DNA of 33,929 bases from Bacteroidales bacterium (GTDB taxonomy: Bacteria; Bacteroidota; Bacteroidia; Bacteroidales; UBA932): the NCBI GenBank assembly GCA_017483985.1, contig JAFUUB010000011.1, forward strand, positions 1 through 33,929, read 5' to 3'. Below are positions 15,983-23,484 of this stretch, piece by piece. Both the position numbers and the translations under genes were made by a program. Within the stretch, counting starts at the first letter, position 1. Each line of letters opens with the position of its first letter. The notes under the pieces were generated by a model. That model saw only the letters and a program-made list of their open reading frames with translations, did no database searches and was not told the DNA's origin.

Positions 15983-18252
15983 CAATATTTGTATTTCAGC
16001 CGTTTGAGGTTGGCATCGGCAGAACTGCCGCCGACCAGGATTTCATATTTCCCATGGACCGGGACCATGTTCTGGGCTTTCTCGTCCCACCAGAGGAAGG
16101 TCTCGTCGTCCAGCGGGATGCGGACGGTGGTCGTCTGTCCGGCCGGAATGGTGACGCGCCGGAAGGCGCGGAGGGTCTTGTCGGGACCGCCCAGGTCATC
16201 CGGCTTGCGCAGGTACAGCTGGACGGTTTCGGTTGCGTCCATCTTGCCGGCATTGGTGACGGGGATGCTGACCACGCCCTTTGAAGCCTTCGGCTTGCCG
16301 TAGCGGAAGGTGGTGTAGCTCAGGCCGTAGCCGAATTCATAAAGCGGCTTGCCGCGGAAATAGCGGTAGGTATGGCCTTCCATGTTATAGTCTTCGACCT
16401 CCGGAAGCTGCTCCACGTTGCGGTAGAAAGTGACCGGAAGCTTGCCGGACGGAGCTGCGTCGCCGAACAGCACGTCGGCGATCGCGGTGCCGCCGTCCTG
16501 ACCGGGATACCAGGCCTGCAGGATGGCATCGCAGCTTTCCGTTTCCGGAACCAGTCCGATGGCGCTGCCGGAGAAGTTGACCAGGATGACCTTCTTCCCG
16601 GCCTTGTGGAGGGCCTGGAGCAGTTCCCGCTGGACGGCCGGAAGTTCGATGTCGGTGCGGTCGCCACCGGCGAATCCGGGCACCTGGACCGGCATCTCCT
16701 CGCCTTCGAAACGAGGCGAAATACCGCCGGCAAACACCACGATGTCAATGCCTTCCAGCTGTTTCAGGATAGTGTCGACATCCAAGGCAGGCAGGTAGCT
16801 TTCCTGGCTCTTCCGTTCGCGTTCCGCATAGGACTTGATGATGTCTATGCTGATCGCGTATTGCTTGGCAATGTCTTCGAGTTGGGCTTCGCTCATCTCG
16901 GAGACTCCGGCGAACCGGCCCCGGGCGGCGGGCATGTATTCGCGGCCGAGGATGCCGCAAGCGCGGAAGGAAACCACGTCCGGCATGCGTTTGCGGACGG
17001 CATCGAGCAGGGTGACGGTCGTCTTCGGAACCGGATTGTAGTTGCCCCACTGCATTTCAGCATCATCCGCGTTCGGGCCGATCAGGGCAATCTTCGCGTC
17101 CGGGGCGAGCGGCAGGATATTGTTGCGGTTCTGCAGGAGCACCAGGCTTTCCCGGGCGATCTTCAGCGAGAGGGCGCGGTGCGCCGGGCCTTCGACGATG
17201 GACGGATCGAGGTGGTCCCACGGGGATTCGTCGTCCATCTCGCCGAGTTTGAAGCGCTGGGTCAGGATGCGGAGCAGGTTGCGGTTCAGGTCGGCTTCGC
17301 TCAGGAGGCCGGAGGTTACCGCCTCGGGGATGTTGACATAGGTCTGGCCGCATTCCACGTCAACGCCCGTGTGGACGGCCATGGCGGCCGCCATGACGGC
17401 GTTGTCGACGACTTCATGATGGCCTTTCTGGAAGAAATCCGGGATGGCCCAGCAGTCGGAAACGACCATGCCGTCATACTTCCATTCCTCGCGCAGAATC
17501 TTCTGTACCAGGTAATCGGAGGCGGCGCAGGGGAGGCCGCGGAACCGATTGTAAGCCGTCATGACCTCTTGGACATGGGCTTTGGTGACCAGGTCTTTGA
17601 ATGCCGGAAGATAGGTCTCGCGAAGGTCGCGTTCGGAGACCTGTGCGTCGAAATGATGGCGGTTGGATTCCAGGCCGGAGTGTACGGCGAAATGTTTGGC
17701 GCAGGCGTGGGCTTTGCGGATGGGGGAGTCATCGGGGCCCTGGAGGCCGCGGACCACGGCCATGCCGAGCCGGCCGGTCAGGTACGGGTCTTCACCGTAG
17801 GTCTCCATGCCACGGCCCCAGCGCGGGTCCCGGAAGATATTGATGTTCGGGGTCCAGAAGGTCAGGCCCTGATAGATCTGCACGTTGTTCTTGTCCGCCT
17901 GGCGGTGCTTGACACGGGCTTCGTCGCTGACGGCTGTAAAGACTTCTTCAATCAAGGCTTCGTCGAAGGAGGCGGCCATGCCGATGGCCTGCGGGAAAAC
18001 GGTGGCGGATCCGTTGCGGGCGACCCCGTGCAGGGCTTCGTTCCACCAGTTGTACTGACGGATGCCCAGGCGCGGAATGGCCGGGGAACCGTTGAGGGTC
18101 AGGGAGGCTTTCTCTTCGAGCGTCAGCCGGTTCAGCAGGTCGGCGGCCCGGAGTTCAGGCGCGAGGGTCTTGTCCTGATAAGGATAGGTCTGGGCATTCC
18201 CTGCCAGGGTGCATCCGGCCAGCAGGGTGAGGGTCAGAAGGATTTTTTTCAT
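15982..18252 (-). CDS. bglX: Secreted glycoside hydrolase family 3 (beta-glucosidase/xylosidase)
   Basis: A 756-residue protein with a signal peptide (MKKILLTLTLLAGCTLAGNA, then Gln). The N-terminal GH3 barrel shows IRQYNWWNEALHGVA, DPRWGRGMETYGEDP, CAKHFAVHSG and the nucleophile context YDGMVVSDCW, with Asp266 the expected nucleophile. The GH3 C-terminal sandwich (VFAGGISPRFEGE, LPVTFYRN) and a fibronectin III-like tail (YEFGYGLSYTTF) follow. It should remove terminal beta-linked glucose or xylose from oligosaccharides in the periplasm. A Cys in the signal (LLAGC) could also make it a lipoprotein. The TGATG junction ties it to a FecCD permease, an unusual partner. The symbol reflects the family; substrate is not determined. 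Confidence 0.9.
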   Translation of the reverse strand: MKKILLTLTLLAGCTLAGNAQTYPYQDKTLAPELRAADLLNRLTLEEKASLTLNGSPAIPRLGIRQYNWWNEALHGVARNGSATVFPQAIGMAASFDEALIEEVFTAVSDEARVKHRQADKNNVQIYQGLTFWTPNINIFRDPRWGRGMETYGEDPYLTGRLGMAVVRGLQGPDDSPIRKAHACAKHFAVHSGLESNRHHFDAQVSERDLRETYLPAFKDLVTKAHVQEVMTAYNRFRGLPCAASDYLVQKILREEWKYDGMVVSDCWAIPDFFQKGHHEVVDNAVMAAAMAVHTGVDVECGQTYVNIPEAVTSGLLSEADLNRNLLRILTQRFKLGEMDDESPWDHLDPSIVEGPAHRALSLKIARESLVLLQNRNNILPLAPDAKIALIGPNADDAEMQWGNYNPVPKTTVTLLDAVRKRMPDVVSFRACGILGREYMPAARGRFAGVSEMSEAQLEDIAKQYAISIDIIKSYAERERKSQESYLPALDVDTILKQLEGIDIVVFAGGISPRFEGEEMPVQVPGFAGGDRTDIELPAVQRELLQALHKAGKKVILVNFSGSAIGLVPETESCDAILQAWYPGQDGGTAIADVLFGDAAPSGKLPVTFYRNVEQLPEVEDYNMEGHTYRYFRGKPLYEFGYGLSYTTFRYGKPKASKGVVSIPVTNAGKMDATETVQLYLRKPDDLGGPDKTLRAFRRVTIPAGQTTTVRIPLDDETFLWWDEKAQNMVPVHGKYEILVGGSSADANLKRLKYKY

Positions 18253-18273
18253 AGTGGCAGCTCATTGGACATG

Positions 18274-18305
18274 CCAAGTTACCAAAAAATCCTGTTTCCC
18301 GCAAA
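18274..18305 (-). promoter_or_regulatory. Promoter of the GH3-FecCD operon
   Basis: On the minus strand TTTG at 18305-18302, a 20-base spacer and TAACTTGG at 18281-18274 approximate the Bacteroidota -33/-7 promoter. The -7 box departs from TAnnTTTG by one base. It ends 21 bases before the GH3 ATG. Confidence 0.5.
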
Positions 18306-18332
18306 CCGGTACCTGTTTTACTGCAGATGCGC

Positions 18333-18452
18333 TTAATTCAGTTCCCCGGTGACTTCGAGGCCGAGGTCGGAGGTGAGCTCGAGGAGGGCCTGGAGGGAGT
18401 CGGAGGAAATCAGGGTGCCGAGGGTTTCGAGGTTGAATTCCGTGTTTTTCAT
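18333..18452 (-). CDS. Small peptide of 39 residues, function unknown
   Basis: A short open frame beginning MKNTEFNLETLGTLISSDSL and ending in GLEVTGELN. It is acidic, free of Cys and has no signal peptide. Helical leucine spacing and the ending are faintly reminiscent of leader peptides of ribosomally made natural products, but no modification enzyme is nearby and I would not claim that. A TAACTTTG box sits 69 bases upstream of the ATG. An alternative start at 18524 would add 24 residues but would overlap that box. It stands alone between the GH3 gene and the divergent rmuC. Confidence 0.45.
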   Translation of the reverse strand: MKNTEFNLETLGTLISSDSLQALLELTSDLGLEVTGELN

Positions 18453-18521
18453 GATGTCTGGTATTTTTGTGTTTTTACTTTCTGGTTCGTGAGAGAGGCT
18501 TTTGTGATCTCTTTCTGGGTG

Positions 18522-18563
18522 CAAAGTTAGGCCTTGCTTGTGCCGAGCTGAGGCACAAGCAAG
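18522..18563 (-). promoter_or_regulatory. -7 box with an adjoining 12-bp inverted repeat
   Basis: TAACTTTG (18529-18522, minus strand) matches TAnnTTTG. Three bases upstream begins a perfect inverted repeat, CTTGCTTGTGCC (18533-18544) with GGCACAAGCAAG (18552-18563), around a 7-base centre. The repeat covers the spacer and -33 region, so it could be an operator or a hairpin. No TTG lies at the usual spacing. Confidence 0.5.
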
Positions 18564-18697
18564 AGAAAAATATGTTTAAAAGGTAGAAATAATGTCCTAA
18601 AAGGATAAAATCGACATTTTTCTGGTGTTTTCGTTTGCGGATTGAGGGGGATCGAGAATTTGCCGGTCGGATGCTCGGAAATCGACGGAATTCTCCG

Positions 18698-18705
18698 TAT
18701 CTTTG
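18698..18705 (+). promoter_or_regulatory. -7 promoter box of rmuC
   Basis: TATCTTTG on the plus strand, matching TAnnTTTG. It ends 4 bases before the first possible ATG (18710) and 22 bases before the one at 18728, which favours the latter as the rmuC start. The remaining AT-rich bases of 18564-18697 show nothing else I recognise. Confidence 0.55.
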
Positions 18706-18727
18706 AAAGATGAAAGAAATGCAGCAA

Positions 18728-20263
18728 ATGGATACGCTTACATTGATATTAATATTGGTCCTGGCGCTTGTCATCATCGCCGCCGTCATCGTCATATTCC
18801 TCCTCCAGTCCCGGAGCAACCGGCAGCGCACCGAGCTCCTGCAGCAGCACGCCGCGGAGCGGGATGACCTGTTGCGGCAGCATGCCGCGGAGAAGGAGGA
18901 TCTGTTGAAGGATGCGGAAAGCCAGAAATCGGAACTGGTCCGTCAATATGAAGCGGCGAAGGATGGGCTGCAGGACCAGCTGGCGGCGCTGAAAGAGGAA
19001 AAGGCGGGCGTCGAGAGCCGTCTGAAGGCGCGCGAGGAATACGAGCGGCAGCTCGAAGAGGCTCGCGAGCGCGAACGCCGCGAGGCGGCGGAGCAGCGCG
19101 AGAAGGAGCGCCTGGCCGCGGCGGAGCGCCATGAAAAGGAGCAGAAGGCGATGGCCGAACAGCATGCGAAGGAACTGCAGCAGATGCGGGAGGTCTTCGA
19201 GAACCTGACGAGCCGCAATTCCGAGACCTTCAAGGTCCGGAGCGCCGAGACGATTTCCGAACTGCTCAAGCCGGTCCAGGAAAAATTCCAGGCCTTCAGC
19301 GAAGCCGTCAAGGAATCGCAGGAAAAGACCATGGAGCGGCATAACAAACTGGAGCAGAAAATCGTGGACCTGGACAACCGGTCGCAGGCCGTCTCCGACG
19401 AGGCCCGCAACCTGGCCAATGCCCTGACGGGTTATTCCAAGGTCCAGGGCGATTTCGGGGAAATGCTGCTGACCGACGTCCTGAAGAATGCCGGCCTGAC
19501 CGAGGGGGTGCATTTCTTTACCCAGGGGGTCATGACCGACGCGTCGGGCCACGAGATCAAGTCGGCCGACGGCCGGACGCTGATCCCGGATGTCATGGTC
19601 TATTATCCGGATGACACGACGGTCATCATCGACTCCAAGGTGAGCCTGACCGCCTACAACCAATACCTGCTGGCCTCGACCGTCGAAGAACGGACCCGGC
19701 TGGCCAAGGCCCATGTCGCCAGCGTCCGTTCCCATGTGGATGAACTCAAGGGGAAGGACTATGCTTCCTATATTCCGGACGGGCGCCGCAAGGTGGAATT
19801 CAACATCATGTTCATCCCGGTCGAGGGCGCTTTCCGGCTGATGCTGGAAGCCGATCCGATGCTCTGGCAGGTGGCCAAGGACAACCGGGTGCTGATCGTC
19901 AGCCAGATGACCCTGATCATCGTGCTGAACATGATCCAGATGGCCTGGAAGCAGCATGAGCAGGAGAAGAACATCGCCGATGTCTACAAGACCGCCGAGG
20001 AGCTGATGGGCCAGCTCAAGGGGTGGATGGACAGCTATGTCAAGCTCGGCGAGCACCTGGGCAAGGCGGCGGCAGCGTATGAGGAATCCAAGAAAAAGCT
20101 GACGGATTCCAACCAGAGCGTCGTCAAGAAGATCGGCAAGCTGGAGAAACTCGGGCTGGCCCCGAAACGCTCCAATGCCAAGATCAAGACCGGCGCCCGG
20201 CTGTCCGGACCGGAGTCCGTCATCCCGCGGGAACTCTCCGCTTCCAATATCACGGAAGAATAA
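18728..20263 (+). CDS. rmuC: DNA recombination protein RmuC
   Basis: A 511-residue protein. A single N-terminal membrane segment (ILILVLALVIIAAVIVIFLL) is followed by a long charged coiled coil (about residues 30-160) rich in Glu, Arg, Lys and Ala. The conserved RmuC nuclease-like domain comes next: GDFGEMLLTDVLKNAGL, IPDVMVYYPDDTTVIIDSKV, YNQYL and EFNIMFIPVEGAF. RmuC limits DNA inversions and rearrangement between short inverted repeats and is thought to act as an anti-foreign-DNA nuclease at the membrane. The coiled coil contains a short repeat (DLLRQHAAEKEDLLKDAE and variants). ATG 18710 is a possible alternative start. Confidence 0.92.
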   Translation: MDTLTLILILVLALVIIAAVIVIFLLQSRSNRQRTELLQQHAAERDDLLRQHAAEKEDLLKDAESQKSELVRQYEAAKDGLQDQLAALKEEKAGVESRLKAREEYERQLEEARERERREAAEQREKERLAAAERHEKEQKAMAEQHAKELQQMREVFENLTSRNSETFKVRSAETISELLKPVQEKFQAFSEAVKESQEKTMERHNKLEQKIVDLDNRSQAVSDEARNLANALTGYSKVQGDFGEMLLTDVLKNAGLTEGVHFFTQGVMTDASGHEIKSADGRTLIPDVMVYYPDDTTVIIDSKVSLTAYNQYLLASTVEERTRLAKAHVASVRSHVDELKGKDYASYIPDGRRKVEFNIMFIPVEGAFRLMLEADPMLWQVAKDNRVLIVSQMTLIIVLNMIQMAWKQHEQEKNIADVYKTAEELMGQLKGWMDSYVKLGEHLGKAAAAYEESKKKLTDSNQSVVKKIGKLEKLGLAPKRSNAKIKTGARLSGPESVIPRELSASNITEE

Positions 20264-20318
20264 GTGGAATACTTATAAATTATTAGTGAAAAAACTTTTT
20301 TCTATAAAAAGAATGAAG

Positions 20319-20326
20319 TAATTTTG
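20319..20326 (+). promoter_or_regulatory. -7 promoter box of the citrate lyase operon
   Basis: TAATTTTG matches TAnnTTTG and lies 55 bases before the citD ATG. The -33 region is a T-run (20296-20301) inside the palindrome GAAAAAACTTTTTTC. The leader is AT-rich, unlike the coding DNA on both sides. Confidence 0.6.
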
Positions 20327-20381
20327 CATTCCACTTTAAAACGTTAAAAGAAATAACCAACCTCATAATCCTTTCATTGCG

Positions 20382-20660
20382 ATGGAAATGAAAAACGCTT
20401 CTGCAGGAACGCTCGAATCCGGGGACATCATGGTCCAGATCGCCCCGCGGGAAGAAGCCGGCCTGCATATCGAACTGACCAGCTCCGTTGCGGCCCAGTT
20501 CGGGAATCAGATTAAGAAGGTCATCTCCGAGACCCTGGAAGGCCTCGGCATCGACAAGGCCGATGTCAAGGCCGTGGACAAGGGTGCGCTGGACTGCACC
20601 ATCCGGGCGCGTGTGACCGCCGCGGCGGTCCGTGCCACCGGCAAGGATGTCTGGAAATAA
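20382..20660 (+). CDS. citD: Citrate lyase acyl carrier protein (gamma subunit)
   Basis: A 92-residue protein with the CitD signature AGTLESGDIMVQI, where Ser13 is the expected attachment point for the phosphoribosyl-dephospho-CoA prosthetic group, and the C-terminal DCTIRARVTAAAVRATG. It carries the acetyl/citryl thioester between the alpha and beta subunits of citrate lyase. It is the first gene of the cit operon and lies 10 bases before citE. ATG 20388 is an alternative start. Confidence 0.95.
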   Translation: MEMKNASAGTLESGDIMVQIAPREEAGLHIELTSSVAAQFGNQIKKVISETLEGLGIDKADVKAVDKGALDCTIRARVTAAAVRATGKDVWK

Positions 20661-20670
20661 ACCGAAGACT

Positions 20671-21561
20671 ATGGAAAGATTACGCAGAACCATGATGTTC
20701 GTTCCGGGCAACAATCCCGGAATGATGGCAGATGCCCATATTTATGGTCCGGACTCGATCATGCTCGACCTGGAGGACTCCGTGACCATGGCGGAAAAGG
20801 ACGCCGCCCGCCTGCTCGTCCACAATGCGCTGAAATCCATCGACTACGGTGATACCGAGATGGTGGTGCGCATCAACCCCCTGAACACCCCTTACGGCAG
20901 GAAGGATGTCGAAGCCGTCGTCAAGGCCGGCGTCGACGTGATCCGCATGCCGAAGACCGAGACTGCCGATGAGGTCCGCGAACTCGAGGCCGAGATCATC
21001 AAGGTCGAAGAGGAACTCGGCTGTGTCGGCCGCACCCAGATCATGGCCGCCATCGAAAGCGCCCTCGGCGTGGTCAATGCCTACGCCATCGCGACGGCCT
21101 CCAAGCGCATGATGGGCATCGCCCTCGGCGCCGAAGACTACAGCGCCAACCTCAAGACCCAGCGCACGCCGGAAGGCGCCGAACTGCTGCTGGCCCGCGA
21201 GACCATCGTCGTGGCCGCCCGCGCCGCCGGCATCTGCTGCTTCGATACGGTCTATTCCAACCTGGACGACATGGAGACCTTCCGCAAGGAGGTCGAACTG
21301 ATCAAGACCCTCGGCTTCGACGGCAAGTCCATCATCAATCCCCGCCAGATCGAGGTCGTCAATTCCGTGTTCACTCCGACGCAGAAAGCCATCGACAAGG
21401 CCCTGCGCATCATCGCCGCCATCAAGGAGGCCCAGGCCAAGGGCTCCGGCGTCATCGCCGTGAACGGCAAGATGGTCGACCGTCCGGTCGTCATCCGCGC
21501 TGAGCGTACCATCCAGCTCGCCATCGCATCCGGTATTTTGAACAAGGAGGACGTACTATGA
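20671..21561 (+). CDS. citE: Citrate lyase beta subunit (citryl-ACP lyase)
   Basis: A 296-residue CitE. It cleaves citryl-ACP to oxaloacetate and acetyl-ACP. Visible motifs are RRTMMFVPGNNPGMM at the N-terminus, SIMLDLEDSV with the Mg-binding acidic residues, MVVRINPLNTPYG, MAAIESALGVVNAYAIA, GIALGAEDYS and FDGKSIINPRQI. Start at 20671 is chosen because the conserved N-terminus begins there. It overlaps citF by 4 bases (ATGA). Confidence 0.95.
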   Translation: MERLRRTMMFVPGNNPGMMADAHIYGPDSIMLDLEDSVTMAEKDAARLLVHNALKSIDYGDTEMVVRINPLNTPYGRKDVEAVVKAGVDVIRMPKTETADEVRELEAEIIKVEEELGCVGRTQIMAAIESALGVVNAYAIATASKRMMGIALGAEDYSANLKTQRTPEGAELLLARETIVVAARAAGICCFDTVYSNLDDMETFRKEVELIKTLGFDGKSIINPRQIEVVNSVFTPTQKAIDKALRIIAAIKEAQAKGSGVIAVNGKMVDRPVVIRAERTIQLAIASGILNKEDVL

Positions 21562-22979
21562 GAACATCGAAAGTCATGAGCCTCGAAGAGGCCATCCGCA
21601 AATCCGGCCTGAAAGACGGCATGACCATCTCCTTCCACCACCACTTCCGCGGCGGTGACAAGGTCGTCAACCTGGTGGTCGGCAAACTGGCCGAAATGGG
21701 CTTCAAGAACCTGCACCTGGCGGCTTCCAGCCTTTCCGACGTGCACGCGCCGCTGATCGACCATATCAGGAACGGGGTCATCACGAAGATCTCCACCTCG
21801 GGTCTGCGCGGCGAACTCGCCAACGAAATCTCCCACGGCCTGATGGCCGAACCGGTGGTCTTCCGCAGCCACGGCGGCCGCGGCAGCGCCATCGCCAGCG
21901 GGGAACTCCATATCGACGTCGCTTTCCTCGGCGCCTCTTCCTGCGATGAGCTGGGCAATGCCTCCGGCTGCCCGCGCAGCGAGAACGCCAAGTCCATCTG
22001 CGGCTCCCTGGGCTACGCCCTGCCGGATGCCCGCTATGCCGACCATGTTGTCGTCATCACCGACGACCTGGTGGCTTATCCGAACGTGCCGAAGTCCATC
22101 TCCGCCTGCGATGTGGAGTCCGTTGTCGTCGTGGATTCCGTGGGCGACAGTTCCAAGATCTCTTCCGGCGCCATCCGCGATTCGAAGAACCCGCGCGATA
22201 TCCTGCTTGCCCAGCAGGCCGCGAAGGTCATCATCAACAGCGGGTATTTCAAGGACGGCTTCTCCATCCAGACGGGAACCGGCGGCGCCTCCCTGGCGGC
22301 CGTGAAGTTCATCCGCGAGAGCATGATCGAGAAGGGTATCAAGGCCAGTTTCGCCCTCGGCGGCATCACCGCCCACATGGTGAAACTCCATGAGGAAGGC
22401 CTGATCGGCCGCCTGATCGACGTCCAGTCCTTCGACAAGGTCGCTGCCGAGTCCATCGCCCGCGACCAGATGCACCAGGAAGTCTCTTCCGTCGAGTATG
22501 CCAGCGCCGACCATGCCGGTTCCGCCGTGCATGCCCTGGACATCGTCATCCTGTCCGCCCTCGAGGTCGACGTGGACTTCAATGTCAACGTCCTGGTCGG
22601 CTCCGACGGCATCATCCGCGGCGCCATCGGCGGCCATCCGGATACGGCTGAAGACAGCGCCCTCTCCATCATCGTCTGCCCGCTGCTGCGCGGCCGCATC
22701 CCGTGCGTCGTGCCGAAGGTGACCACCCTGATCACCCCGGGCAAGGGCGTGGATGTCGTGGTGACCGAATACGGCATCGCCGTCAACCCGGCCCGTCCGG
22801 AGATCGCGGAACGCCTGAAGGAAGCCGGTCTCAAGGTCGTGGATATCCATGACCTGGCGGCCAAGGCGACTTCCATCATCGGGACCCCGGATGCCCTGCC
22901 GTTCGGCGACAAGGTGGTCGGTATCGTGATGGACCGCCACGGAAAGGTCCTCGACCGGATCCATAACATCGTGGACTAG
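21558..22979 (+). CDS. citF: Citrate lyase alpha subunit (citrate-ACP transferase)
   Basis: A 473-residue CitF. It exchanges acetyl for citryl on the acyl carrier protein. Landmarks are SGLKDGMTISFHHHFRGGD, LAASSLSDVHAPLIDHI, GYFKDGFSIQTGTGGASLA, FALGGITAHMV, FNVNVLVGSDG and GIAVNPARPE. It matches the enterobacterial protein closely but lacks about 38 residues at the N-terminus. It ends with TAG one base before the citX ATG. Confidence 0.95.
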   Translation: MRTSKVMSLEEAIRKSGLKDGMTISFHHHFRGGDKVVNLVVGKLAEMGFKNLHLAASSLSDVHAPLIDHIRNGVITKISTSGLRGELANEISHGLMAEPVVFRSHGGRGSAIASGELHIDVAFLGASSCDELGNASGCPRSENAKSICGSLGYALPDARYADHVVVITDDLVAYPNVPKSISACDVESVVVVDSVGDSSKISSGAIRDSKNPRDILLAQQAAKVIINSGYFKDGFSIQTGTGGASLAAVKFIRESMIEKGIKASFALGGITAHMVKLHEEGLIGRLIDVQSFDKVAAESIARDQMHQEVSSVEYASADHAGSAVHALDIVILSALEVDVDFNVNVLVGSDGIIRGAIGGHPDTAEDSALSIIVCPLLRGRIPCVVPKVTTLITPGKGVDVVVTEYGIAVNPARPEIAERLKEAGLKVVDIHDLAAKATSIIGTPDALPFGDKVVGIVMDRHGKVLDRIHNIVD

Positions 22980-22980
22980 C

Positions 22981-23484
22981 ATGGAGATTACGCTTGACCA
23001 GCTGCTGGCCTCCCGTGAGGCCCGTCGCGATTTCCAGGGCGAACTGCTCCGCCGGTATCCGGGGAAGACCCTCGTATGCCTGACGGTGGTCATGCCCGGG
23101 AGCGTCAAGCGCAATACCCAATCCCTCATTGTGGCCCAGGCCGCCCTGTCCGCCCTTATCGCCCGTTTCGGGACCGACATGGAGGGCATGCAGGTGCGTG
23201 ACCTGCCCACCGGATACGAAGCATACCTGCTCACTTCGCTCTCCCCGCCGGAGGCGAAGCGGGCAGTTTGCCATATAGAAGAAACCCATCCGCTGGGCCG
23301 CCTGTTCGACCTGGACGTGATGACCCGTGCGGGGGAGCCGCTGTCCCGGGCCGAGATCGGCCTGGCGCCGCGCCGCTGCCTGCTGTGCGACCGGGAAGCC
23401 CGCTGGTGCATGCGCAACCATACGCATACCCGTGAGGAACTGTTCGCCCGGATCGCTGAAATGATCGATGCCTATGTCGGGTGA
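22981..23484 (+). CDS. citX: Apo-citrate lyase phosphoribosyl-dephospho-CoA transferase
   Basis: A 167-residue CitX. It loads the prosthetic group onto the CitD serine. Recognised from VCLTVVMPGSVKRN, HPLGRLFDLDVM and the Cys-containing PRRCLLCDREARWCMRN followed by HTREEL. The gene starts one base after citF and overlaps the next gene by 17 bases, so its translation is probably coupled at both ends. Confidence 0.92.
   Translation: MEITLDQLLASREARRDFQGELLRRYPGKTLVCLTVVMPGSVKRNTQSLIVAQAALSALIARFGTDMEGMQVRDLPTGYEAYLLTSLSPPEAKRAVCHIEETHPLGRLFDLDVMTRAGEPLSRAEIGLAPRRCLLCDREARWCMRNHTHTREELFARIAEMIDAYVG

Noticed and set aside
18333..18452. Calling the 39-residue peptide a RiPP precursor
   Set aside because: The resemblance to leader peptides is faint, the peptide has no Cys core, and no modifying enzyme is nearby.
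20263..20335. Inverted AGTGGAAT and ATTCCACT around the cit promoter
   Set aside because: Only 8 bases with more than 50 bases between the arms; easily chance, with no supporting structure.
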